A stretch of DNA of 64,000 bases, taken from the NCBI GenBank assembly GCA_030015575.1, contig JASDDO010000024.1:214230996-214294995 (forward strand), written 5' to 3'. Below, in pieces: positions 1 to 10,330 of this stretch (position 1 is the first letter of the stretch; every line of letters begins with the position of its first letter). A program made the translations under genes and the position numbers. The notes under the pieces are model-generated. The model had not been told where the DNA came from, searched no databases, and saw only the letters and a program-made list of their open reading frames with translations. Source of the DNA: Agapanthus africanus (Eukaryota; Streptophyta; Magnoliopsida; Asparagales; Amaryllidaceae).

Positions 1-2235
1 TGCAATGCACCCGCAACATTTCAGCGGTGCATGGTGAGCATATTCTCTGATATGGTAGAGCGATTTTTAGAGGTTTTCATGGATGATTTCTCCGTCTTTG
101 GAGATTCATTTTCTGAGTGTTTGAGGCATCTAGAGCTAGTAATGCTACGATGTAGAGAAAAGCACCTCACACTCAACTGGGAGAAGTGTCATTTTATGGT
201 CAAACACGGCATCGTGTTAGGCCATATCATTTCTGAGAAAGGAATCGAAGTCGATAAAGCAAAAATCGACGTTATCTCAAGCCTCCCACCTCCACGAACT
301 GTCCGTGATATTAGGGCATTCTTAGGCCACGCCGGGTTTTACAGGCGTTTCATCAAGGATTTTAGCAAACTGGCTAGACCCTTGACTTCTTTGCTGGCAA
401 AAGAAACACCCTTTGACTTCAACTCTGAGTGCCTTCACGCGTTCAAGCTTTTAAAATCGGAACTCACTTCCGCTCCGATTTTAAGCGCACCAGACTGGAG
501 CGAACCTTTTAAACTAATGTGCGACGCTTCTGACTTTGCGATAGGAGCTGTCTTAGGACAGCGATTTGAAAAGAAGCCGCATGTTATCCATTATGCGAGC
601 AGGACGTTGAATGACGCACAGCTAAATTACACCACGACTGAAAAGGAACTCTTAGCTGTTGTGTTCGCACTTGAGAAATTCCGTCCTTGCTTGATCGAAA
701 CCCACGTCACTATTTACACTGATCATTCTACGCTTAAGCACCTCTTTGCAAAAAAAGATGCCAAGGCCAGATTGATACGTTGGATCCTCCTTCTTCAGGA
801 ATTTGACCTAACCATCAAGGATAAGAAGGGGACCGACAATATTGTAGCCGATCATCTGTCTCGCATACCAAATGCACCAAATGAGGAAATTCCAATCAAT
901 GAGCATTTTCCGGATGAACTTCTCTCCGTATCAAGCGAACCATGGTTTGCTGATATCGTGAACTTTCTAGTCACCGGAGAAACACCATCTTTTTGGTCAA
1001 ATCAGGACAAGTATAAATTTCTCTCCCAGGTCAAATTCTTCTACTGGGATGAACCATACCTGTTTAAATACTGTCCTGATCAGATCATTAGACGGTGCAT
1101 CTCTAATTCTGAGACAAGAAGTGTTTTGTCCTTCTGCCATGATCAAGCTTGCGGGGGCCATTTTGGACCCAGAAAAACAGCGGAGAAGGTTTTGCAGAGC
1201 GGCTTCTACTGGCCGACGCTTTTTAAGGATGCTTTCGAATATTGCAAAACCTGCAACCGATGTCAACACATGGGCAAGATTGGAAAAAGGAATCAAATGC
1301 CCCTACAGTCCATTCTGATTGTAGAAATTTTTGATGTCTGGGGCATTGATTTCATGGGACCATTTCCAAACTCTTTCGGGAATGTGTACATTTTCCTGGC
1401 TGTGGACTATGTGTCCAAGTGGGTGGAGGCCATCCCTTGTCGAACCAACGACAACAAGGTTGTCGTGAAATTCTTGAAAGAGAACATTTTTTCCCAGTTC
1501 GGTACGCCTCGCACCATCATTAGTGATAATGGAACGCATTTCTGCAACAGATCTTTTGAATCACTAATGAAAAATTATTCCATCAATCACAAATTGTCAA
1601 CACCCTACCATCCTCAAACTTGCGGTCAGGTTGAAATTTCCAACAGACAAATTAAACAAATTTTGGAAAAAACTGTCAACAATAACCGCAAGGATTGGTC
1701 GTTGAAGTTAAGTGACGCGCTCTGGGCATTCCGCACCGCCTTCAAAACGAACCTAGGTATGTCCCCATACCGACTCATCTTTGGAAAGGCATGTCACTTG
1801 CCTGTTGAATTAGAACACCGTGCTTTCTGGGCAATCAAACAGCTCAATATCGATTTGGAAAAAGCCGGCGAAGAGCGTAAACTTCAATTAAATGAACTTG
1901 ATGAAATACGCAACGATGCGTATGAGAATGCCAAACTGTATAAGGAAAAGACGAAAGTCTTTCATGACAAAGCGATTCTCAGAAAAACATTCACCGAAGG
2001 GCAAAAGGTTCTGCTCTACGACTCCCGACTTCATCTGTTCCCCGGGAAATTGAAATCACGATGGACAGGTCCATTTCTTGTGCGCACCGTTTTTTCGCAC
2101 GGTGCTGTCGAAATTGAAAATCAGCAAACTGGCAGCACATTCAAGGTTAATGGCCAACGGCTAAAACCATTCTTAGAATTGCCCGCGGAAACGGGGGAGC
2201 TCATGTTTTTGCATGAGCCGAGTTACATCGATTAA
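1..2235 (+). CDS. pol: Athila pol, C-terminal part: reverse transcriptase end, RNase H, integrase
   Basis: The frame is open from the first base, so the start lies left of the window. It begins inside reverse transcriptase ([11 protein letters not shown], then the catalytic FMDD box near residue 27). RNase H follows ([26 protein letters not shown]). The integrase has a zinc-binding stretch (CKTCNRCQH) and a core with [15 protein letters not shown] and GQVEISNRQ supplying the D, D and E residues. There is no chromodomain, as expected outside the chromoviruses. The polyprotein copies element RNA into DNA and inserts it into the host genome. The Athila call rests on integrase wording and on the extra ORF downstream. 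Confidence 0.9.
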   Translation, partial: CNAPATFQRCMVSIFSDMVERFLEVFMDDFSVFGDSFSECLRHLELVMLRCREKHLTLNWEKCHFMVKHGIVLGHIISEKGIEVDKAKIDVISSLPPPRTVRDIRAFLGHAGFYRRFIKDFSKLARPLTSLLAKETPFDFNSECLHAFKLLKSELTSAPILSAPDWSEPFKLMCDASDFAIGAVLGQRFEKKPHVIHYASRTLNDAQLNYTTTEKELLAVVFALEKFRPCLIETHVTIYTDHSTLKHLFAKKDAKARLIRWILLLQEFDLTIKDKKGTDNIVADHLSRIPNAPNEEIPINEHFPDELLSVSSEPWFADIVNFLVTGETPSFWSNQDKYKFLSQVKFFYWDEPYLFKYCPDQIIRRCISNSETRSVLSFCHDQACGGHFGPRKTAEKVLQSGFYWPTLFKDAFEYCKTCNRCQHMGKIGKRNQMPLQSILIVEIFDVWGIDFMGPFPNSFGNVYIFLAVDYVSKWVEAIPCRTNDNKVVVKFLKENIFSQFGTPRTIISDNGTHFCNRSFESLMKNYSINHKLSTPYHPQTCGQVEISNRQIKQILEKTVNNNRKDWSLKLSDALWAFRTAFKTNLGMSPYRLIFGKACHLPVELEHRAFWAIKQLNIDLEKAGEERKLQLNELDEIRNDAYENAKLYKEKTKVFHDKAILRKTFTEGQKVLLYDSRLHLFPGKLKSRWTGPFLVRTVFSHGAVEIENQQTGSTFKVNGQRLKPFLELPAETGELMFLHEPSYID

Positions 2236-2573
2236 AACACCCCCATGTTCTCTTGTATATACTTTTTCTTTTGTAATTTTAGATTTCTTTTGCTAATTCT
2301 TTTTATAAAGGGGTGTTTTTGTAAATAACCCTATATAACCCTCCCAACCCAAACCCGAGACTTCATTTCTGATTTTTCCATAACCCCAAATCCCTCTCTT
2401 CATCAGCAACCACACCTAGCAACCTCAACCCCAGACTCCCATCTTCGGCCGCCGAAAACACCAAAATAGCCGCAAATTGCGGCCTGATTTGATCCAACAT
2501 CGACGATCTCCTTGGTACACTGTAAGATTTCATCTCTTTTGGTTGAATTTACATCTAGATTTCAGATCTGAAA

Positions 2574-3515
2574 ATGGTGGCTTTTGATTGTGAAAAAAAT
2601 TTCTTCGAGATTTTCTCCGATACAACTTATGGACAATATTTCTATAATGAAATCTGTCAAAGAGGGTGGGAATATCTGATCTACAAGGGGGACAATTTAT
2701 TTGCCGTGAGAGAATTGGTTGAGGATTTTTATGAAGCTTTAAGAAATGGAAAATTAGAAGAAAACTTCATAGAATTCGTTTTCCAAGGACGTCGTAGAAT
2801 CCTTCAAGCAGATACAATGTCTAGAATCACGGGTATCCCCATGAGACCCGGGAATCAAACACCGCAAGAATTGGCGGTTTACAGGTCATTGATGGGAGAA
2901 TTTGTGGAATTGAAGGATAAAGGGCTGAACCCAGCCCAGATGTACCGAAACGTGCTTACGGCTTGCCGATGGGTAAACCGCAACATTAGGGGAAAAAGCC
3001 GTGTTTCTTCCTTCCCGGCTGGGGTTGGACATATTGTGCACTGTTTGATGGAAAGAGACCAATATTTCTGTGTTGTCACACAATTGTTCAACACAATCAA
3101 GGAAGGGGTGGCCAATAACAAACTCCTGCTACCGGTGCTGACAACCCAACTCGCAAGATACCATATGCATGATATTGAGTTTGAGGGATTTGCGACTGTT
3201 TATGCAAATTGGCCGGTTGAAATAGAGAGAATATCACAAGGATACACCGGCAGCCACTACGAGCAAAAAGTCTGGTCAAGAGAGGACCCAAGTGAACATC
3301 CGGGGCCCGAAAGCTCGACAGAGGCACTATTGAATGAGCCAGAGCCAGATAACGAGAAGGATCTGCAGCGCCTAACATTTAGGAGTATTCGCCATATACT
3401 AAAGAAACAACAAAAGATGCAGGAGCAGCTTGACAGGATTGAAGCTACTCAACAGGAATTGCAAAATGAGGCCAGCGGAAGCAGGAAAGGGAAAGGAAAA
3501 GCAAAGCGACAATGA
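2574..3515 (+). CDS. Athila third ORF in the env position (plant transposon protein-like)
   Basis: This is a 313-residue frame 338 bp after pol on the same strand. The text (FVFQGRRRILQADTMSRITG, then a long middle with a conserved-looking tryptophan stretch, then a charged tail ending in a Lys/Arg-rich run near residues 298-313) resembles the domain called putative plant transposon protein. That domain is common downstream of pol in Athila elements. I see no signal peptide or membrane anchor, so an envelope role is not supported. Residues about 265-295 look coiled-coil-like. The function in the family is unknown. Confidence 0.65.
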   Translation: MVAFDCEKNFFEIFSDTTYGQYFYNEICQRGWEYLIYKGDNLFAVRELVEDFYEALRNGKLEENFIEFVFQGRRRILQADTMSRITGIPMRPGNQTPQELAVYRSLMGEFVELKDKGLNPAQMYRNVLTACRWVNRNIRGKSRVSSFPAGVGHIVHCLMERDQYFCVVTQLFNTIKEGVANNKLLLPVLTTQLARYHMHDIEFEGFATVYANWPVEIERISQGYTGSHYEQKVWSREDPSEHPGPESSTEALLNEPEPDNEKDLQRLTFRSIRHILKKQQKMQEQLDRIEATQQELQNEASGSRKGKGKAKRQ

Positions 3516-4990
3516 GGACATTGTCTGGCTCAAGTTTGGGGGTGGAGCTAAACATCAGGGGAGGTAGCATATAGACAGCATTTGCATATTTCTTGCATTT
3601 CAGCATTTACTTATTGTATTTTTCTTTTCTTTTGCATATAGTTGCATTTCATATCTGCTTTTGTACTGCATTGTATAAAAATGTTTTTTTTACTACATTG
3701 AAAAAAAAAATTTGAAAAATATAAAATATAAAAAAAAAATTGTCAGGCTTGCTAGCAGGGGATGGTGATTCAAAATCTAATGGTTAAATTGAGAAAATAG
3801 AAATAACTAATTCAAGAATTGAGATTGACGACCTGAAAAATAACCCGCCTGTATGTTTAATCTTAGCTGATACACGTCTTTTATATCACTTACACGTGTC
3901 GTTTTTTTTCAAATTAATGTCTGGCATGTCTGTAAAAACTCTTAAGTGTTAAAACATCCTTAAGATCAAATAGGTTTGGCTAAGTTAAGTAATATCAAGA
4001 ATAATTCATACAAGGAAATAGATATGAAGAATTTTATAGAAGTTTTGATAGAAGCTACAAGTCCGAAAAATAACCCATCTGGAACCTGGTGAAGTAGTTA
4101 CACACCTTATCACATGTAAACGTCATAAAAAAAAATGGCTATATCTCCGTCGTACTAATGTAAAATGAGTCTTTTTGTTTTGTGGTTTTGGTGACTTGGG
4201 TAATTAAGTCCTTGGGGTGTCTCAACACCTAATACCCTAAAATCATCTGATTTGGGAGTTATTGACCCAAAGCTCGCTAAGTTTCCAATCGCCTGATAAA
4301 ACAAGCCAAGTAAGTGTCCTCTCCAAGTTAAAAGTCCTTATGGTTCTTAGTGGGAGTATAATCTTGGCGGTGACAAATTTTCTAGTAAAACAATATTTCA
4401 CGGAGATATGAAGACTTGTGTTATTAAGACGTTTTGTACAATATTAGAGGGTGTGTATGAACTAAAACAGGTAAAAGATAGGCGTGAACGATACGACTAT
4501 GGTACTCGGTTAAAACTGATATATATTCTGACTTGAAGCCTAACTGGAGAATAAAAACTTGAGAAAATCATAACTCTTTTCAAACTTGTATGATCCTTTG
4601 TATGTTTACCTTGGTCTGAAACTTTTGACATGATCAAATTCTTAAAAACACGACGACACCAACGCACTAACACGAAGAGACGCCTATCAGCTTATTAAAC
4701 AAATTGCGAGGAGTGAAAGATAGGGTTTAATGTTTCTAACTTGAGTGATGGAAATTCTAGCTTTGAGACTTAAACTTTAGGTTTGGATCAACTATTTTCT
4801 TGCAAAACTAACTTGACTGGATTTTGTGGGTGTAATCCGCTGAAAACCCTCAGGAGACAACACTCCTCCTACTAGGGACACCTAGAGGTTTAAACGGCTT
4901 GTTGCACACGCTCAGTGCAATCGCGTTCCCTGCGAAAGTGCTATGAGGATTCTCTTTTGTGAATAAATGGTTTTGCTCGGGACGAGCAAA
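3516..4990 (+). other. Athila 3' non-coding region
   Basis: About 1.5 kb of AT-rich DNA lies between the third ORF and the LTR, with no convincing reading frame. A second purine-rich run (AAGTTTGGGGGTGG, near 3531) resembles the true polypurine tract at 4991 and may be a central or duplicated tract. Confidence 0.6.
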
Positions 4991-5009
4991 AGATAAGTTT
5001 GGGGGTATT
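4991..5009 (+). other. Polypurine tract of the Athila element
   Basis: AGATAAGTTTGGGGGTATT lies immediately left of the LTR start. This is the normal position for the primer of plus-strand DNA synthesis. Confidence 0.75.
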
Positions 5010-6599
5010 TGATCGACACGATTTATTACATTTTAATACCACTAAATTCCTATCATTTTTATCAATAAACAGTGCTATTAATCTCTTTCTTCTCAATAGT
5101 ACAGAACACAGGTACACAGGCAAAAACACGGGAGCTAGTACACAACATGAACAAAAACGACGGTTTTTCACCATAACTGCCGACGGGCAGAACACAGAGC
5201 AAGGTTGCAACAGAATAATGGTGAAACCAAGTAGAAACATGGACTTTAACAGGAGATGCTCTCTGTTCATCACTACAGAATCCACCCATGTGAGAAATGG
5301 ACAAAATTGTAATTAATGGGAGACACTCAACTAACCAGAAGACTAGTGCAACAAGGTGGGCCCCACACTCCAGAAGCCGGCCGCAAATTTTGCCAATATG
5401 GCCGCAATTTGCGGCCTGATCACTACCAAAGTGGCTCGTTTTCTTTTCATGGGCCCCTCATGGTGCATTTGGTCCACCTGTGGTTCTATTTTTGTAATTT
5501 GAATTGCCTATATATAGCAGATCTGAGAAGTAGTAAGATATGTAATTTTGAGAGAAGAAATTCTGATATTTGTGATATATTTGTCCCTTGTTAAAGTTCT
5601 TGTTCTTGGATTTTGGTTGAGTTCTTTGCTATCCTCTGGTCTTGCAACCTCTAATTTTGAGCTTGCAAGAGTAGATTTTAGTATTTGAACTCATTACATG
5701 TACTTTGAAGTGTTGCAATAAATCTCTATTATCAAGTTTGACCTTGTATCTCTTTTTCTTAATTATGTCATTTTTTCTCATTATTCAGTTGTGTATGGAT
5801 ATGATAATGTGTGAGTAGTTATTCTTAGGCGATGGTGAGGTAGGATGTGATCCGACTTTACCTCCAACCCCTCCCTTTTTGATTCTTGCACCTTTTCACT
5901 TCTTTTCTTAACATAGCAAGTTTATTATGTTTTGCTTGATGGGATATATCGTTTTAAATCAACCTTTAAACATGTATCTTATCCTTTCTTTACATTTCAT
6001 CTTTGCTTTGTTACGATTTGAAGTGGGCGTGAATACGGAATCAAGTTATGTGTCGCAACTAGCTAGATAGGATATATAGCATTCGTGCATATATTCTATA
6101 CTTGCTACTTCACTTAACTAATTCCATATCCACTCCATTATCAATTTCATTCTTGTTAGTTTCTGTTTTTCTACCCTTGATATCATATTTCATCCCGATA
6201 CATTTTTTGGATAAATACGGTATGCTTTCGGTATTCTAATGGAAACTAAAAAGAAATAAATCTTGAATCAAAAATGGAGAGTTGGGGGTAAAAGTCATAA
6301 TTCAATCTTACTGAACCATTAGCTTAAGTTTTTATATCCCAAATCTTGTTTCTTTTAGGTATCACACTAAAACGTGACAAAACACCATTTTCAAGCTTTT
6401 GATCCATAACTCAAAATGATGTCGTGATATCCACTCCTTGTGGTTCGACCCGTACTTGCCGGCTCGCTACAAACGCACCGTGCACTTGCGGTATTTTTAA
6501 CACTCGATACTCACGTCGTGCACTATTTTTCCGACAAAAACCGACATATCCGATATTGACCTTATTTTCCAAAAAGCACGTCACCGTGGGTTTCGAACA
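5010..6599 (+). repeat. 3' LTR of the Athila element (1590 bp)
   Basis: It runs from TGATCGACAC after the polypurine tract to TTTCGAACA before TSD ATACG. A TATA-like CTATATATAGC sits near 5509. The stretch at about 6433-6452 (CTTGTGGTTCGACCCGTACT) resembles wording I associate with Athila LTR ends. The partner LTR is outside the window, so its age cannot be read directly. Confidence 0.85.
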
Positions 6600-9296
6600 A
6601 TACGATTATATATTCTTCACAGTTAAATCTTTCCAAAAATCCTCACCAAATCAAATCTCGCCTCAGCCCAGCCAATCGCGTGGCTCCGTTCCTCTCGTGG
6701 GCCCCCTTCCTCTCTCTCTCTCTCTCTCCGCCTCTCTCTATCTCTCTCTTCCCTCATTCTCTCTCTCCCTCTAACAACACTCTCTCTCCTCTATTAAACC
6801 CCCCCATGCAGCCGCCTCCCCCACTCATCTTCCCCGTCACGAGAACCCCTCCAAGCCCTAACCCTAGCCTCGTGCTCGCGCCGCCGACCTCCTCACGACC
6901 TCGCCATCGCCGTCACCACCTCGTCGACCTCACCGCACCCACCTACCTCCTTCCTCCGCCGATTCCCGTGCCTGCACCCAACCCCCGACGCCTCCGTTCG
7001 GCCGCAACTCCCGCCGTCGACGCCGCCTCCCGTCGCCGACGACTCCCACGACTCCCTCTCCTCCTCCTCGTCACTACCTCGTCATCACCTTCCTCCTCCC
7101 CTCGCCGGAACACCTTCAGTCACGCAGCCCGACCCTGCACCATCCCCGGGTCGCCGGAGATCGCGCCGTCGACCCTCGTCGACGTCACCCGCGCCACCTC
7201 CGACCACCTCCTTCTCCCCTCGACCACCAGAGCCGACCACCCTCTCCTCCACTCGTCGCAACACCCTCTCCAGCGAACCCCCGAGGCCGTTCAAGTCTTC
7301 GCAGCCGCCGTCGCTGCCTCGCCGGCGTTCCAGCGCCGTCGAGCTCGCCGGGGTTACCCCTGGTGTCTCCCGGTAAGCCTTCCTCATCCTTCCTTTTGTG
7401 CAAATCACCCCCCCCCCGCTGATCGTATTAAGTTTATCGTGTGTTGCTAACTCGTTGCCGTGTTTTTGCCGGAATCCGACCGTGCCGTCTTGGCGAACCC
7501 GACGCTCCAGCGAAGTACCCTGGTCCGTGTGATCCCGTTGTTCTCTGTTGGGACTCGATCCGTGGCCCGTGCTATCATATCGTGTTTTCTGCCGACATCG
7601 CATCCGTGCTTTCCGGTTTGCGAAACCGTCGAGGCAAGTATCTGAATACTTGCTTTAACATGCTAGCGTGCGAGATCTAGTCTTGCCACGCAATTGAATT
7701 CATACTATATAATACAACAACTTAATGATGGTAATTGATATTATATTATAAGTTAGAATTGATAGTTGCAGTTATCTTTAACATGGAATCGTTATAATAG
7801 TTTCTCGTAATTAATCAACCCACTACCAACCCATATTTCAACTAAATAAAACAATTGGGTCACATCTGCTTTAATTGTTAAATCATTCACGAGACAATTT
7901 TTATACTTAGTGTAAATTCATGTAGTTTCATTACTTTATGATTGTGGATATTGCTTCACCTTGTGGCTATTGCACCCCAAAGGTGCGTGAACCTGTTAAT
8001 AAGAGAATACAAAATATCACTGTGGTTACATGGAATATTATGGTTATTTACTGTTTCCTGCTGCTGTTCATTATTTGATTGTATACCTGTTGTGAGCACA
8101 TACCCGATTGCACTAGACATTGGCCTGACCCTGCTACACATGACATATACATACATACCAACTCATCCTGTTGTACCATGACATGACTTGTTCCATGATC
8201 TCATGCCTAATGCCGACAAACATGACCATCCCTGCTGTCTATCCAGACAGACCTACTTTTATTGATCTTATGTTGGCATTGATCCTTGACTACTGAATAC
8301 CTGACCTGACATACATAACTTGGGGGTATGGGGAAATCAAAGATGAACCTGACTTGTAACTCGACAGTTCACTACCGTTCGAATGTACACATTCCTATTC
8401 TGTGCCTAACGGCATGTCTCGGTTTCGGCCGAGAATATTGTGGCCGTGATCCCGGGTATGTACGGGGTAATACCGAGTGTACACTTTCCTATTCTGTGCC
8501 TAACGGCATGTCTCGGTTTCGGCCGAGAATATTGTGGCCGTGATCCCGGGTATGTACGGGGTAATACCGAGTGTACACTTTCCTATTCTGTGCCTAACGG
8601 CATGTCTCGGTTTCGGCCGAGAATATTGTGGCCGTGATCCCGGGTATGTACGGGGTAATACCGAGTGTACACTTTCCTATTCTGTGCCTAACGGCATGTC
8701 TCGGCTGCAGCCGAGAATATTGTGGCCGTGATCCCGGGTATGTACGGGATACTATTGGGTTACATCGACGATTCATCAATTGGTTTCAAAGACTATAGAG
8801 TAGAAACCTGATAAGACAGTTCAGTCACCATTGCACTTTATCCTGCTCCGTTATTGTACTGCTTTATTCATGTTCATACCTGCACTGCTTATTACCATGT
8901 TTACATTATATACTTGATGTCTTGACGCACTGACGTCTGGGTTTTGCATGGCCCAGATTCCGTACCACTGTCGACGACCGAGCTGGAGTACTTCAGCCAG
9001 CAGGCTGATTCGAGTTCTATAGTGGCCAGTTCATTTATTGCATTTTATTCCCGGGTGTGATCCCGCATTACGGGACGTACCCTTCTATTATTGTATTGGA
9101 TCATTAGCTTCCGCACTTACTGTTTATTGATTTCTGTTATTATGGATTTGGACATGTGTTAGATTAGTATTTTATCTTGTTCTTGATATCCTTACAACCG
9201 TAATGTGACTGTGGATGGATACTTCCTACCCACAGGTAGCATGGTTGGCTATGTCACGTGCCCAATCTTGCGTACTCTGGGAAGCGGGGCGTGACA
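6600..9296 (+). repeat. 5' LTR of the Tekay-type element, part right of the nested Athila copy
   Basis: It is co-linear with 13745-16452. It begins with a pyrimidine-rich (CTCTCT)n stretch and a CG-rich, proline/arginine-like stretch (6800-7350) that yields long but meaningless open frames on both strands. After that come AT-rich DNA and a four-copy 94-bp tandem array. It ends with GTGACA just before the primer site. Confidence 0.88.
8391..8749 (+). repeat. Four-copy 94-bp tandem repeat inside the 5' LTR
   Basis: Each unit contains a stem-forming core. Units 1-3 have TCTCGGTTTCGGCCGAGA. Unit 4 has TCTCGGCTGCAGCCGAGA, a perfect 18-base palindrome. The small overlapping open frames here are by-products of the repeat. 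Confidence 0.9.
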
Positions 9297-9305
9297 TGGT
9301 TCTTT

Positions 9306-9318
9306 TGGTATCAGAGCC
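9306..9318 (+). other. Primer binding site, initiator tRNA-Met
   Basis: TGGTATCAGAGCC begins 9 bases after the 5' LTR end and matches the usual complement of the 3' end of plant initiator tRNA-Met. Confidence 0.88.
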
Positions 9319-10330
9319 ATAGGTTAATTGGGTCGATTCTTTGTAGTTGGGTATTGCACCCGATACGCGAATCAGAATACCCGTGATTAGGAAACATTTC
9401 CTGCCGCCTTGACCGTTTCACCATTCTTGAATCATATTCTTCCGGATTATATCTTTTACGACGTGCAAACTTACTTTGCATGTCGACTCGGAAACCTGAT
9501 TTCTTGTTATCCCTAGGACTTGGGCGACTTGGGTGGAGTTAAGTAATTGCGGCTATGATACCGCGGCATAGCTACAATGCAGCACTCTATTTAAGTATCT
9601 TGGATTTCTAGCCTTGATCCACATTCAGAATCTATCATCATGCTAATGTTGGGTGTTTTGAGTTCAGGATTATGACAGGTAAGAAGTTGAAGACATACCG
9701 GAGGCGTGTGAACGAAGCCGCCATGCTTGGAGAGATAAGAGGAATACTGGAAATCAAAGAAACAGACCGAGCTGATCCAGCAGCACGCGGACTTGTTTCA
9801 GGAAGGTTTGCAGATCGTTCAGCAGTCTGTAAACGAAGTTGGAACTAGACCAGTCAACCGAGTAAGGACCGTAGCAGATTTCAGACGGTTGGGTCCTACT
9901 ACTTTCACTGGTCAGGAGGAGTTGTTGCCAGCCGAGCAGTGGCTAGTAACACGGAGAATTTACTGATTGCGGCACAGATCCCAGAAGATAAGAGAGTAGA
10001 TGTGGTGCGCATTCAGCTGGTGGATTACGCCCGAGAGTGATGGCTTGTGGAGGAGACCCGCTTGCCCAGGCCGATCGGTTGGGCGGATTTCTCTAAAAGT
10101 TTCCTGGAGAAATTCTTCCCGCGGACCGCACGGGAGGAAATGGAAGAGAAGTTCATCGGACTAAGGCAGAATGGAGCAGCCGTGGACGTGCATGCAGCAG
10201 AGTGGACGAGACTCAGTAGTCTCGCTGGACTTTTCGCGGCTAACGATGTAGACAGCAGTTGCGGTAAGGAAGCAGTTCTGTCGGGCCAGGCGAGTTTAGG
10301 ACTAGGCCGACAAACAGTGTTCCTGCAGCT

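Larger units (their letters stand above)
1..6599 (+). mobile_element. Athila-lineage Ty3/gypsy retrotransposon, right part (5' end outside window)
   Basis: Seen: a pol frame, a further ORF after pol, about 1.5 kb of non-coding DNA, a polypurine tract and one long LTR. Athila elements are known for an extra ORF in the env position, which fits. The LTR ends TGATCGACAC and TTTCGAACA form an imperfect inverted pair. The 5 bases after it (ATACG, 6600-6604) match the uninterrupted site at 13745-13749 in the sister LTR of the host element. This shows that the Athila copy jumped into the 5' LTR of the Tekay-type element. The visible part looks whole. It must be younger than the roughly 1%-diverged element it interrupts. 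Confidence 0.88.

Noticed and set aside
2574-3515. True envelope gene
   Set aside because: No signal peptide, membrane anchor or fusion-like segment is visible.
6680-7603. Long proline/arginine-rich open frames on both strands
   Set aside because: They lie in a CG-rich, pyrimidine-skewed part of the Tekay LTR, recur in the other LTR (13842-14759), and have no domain.
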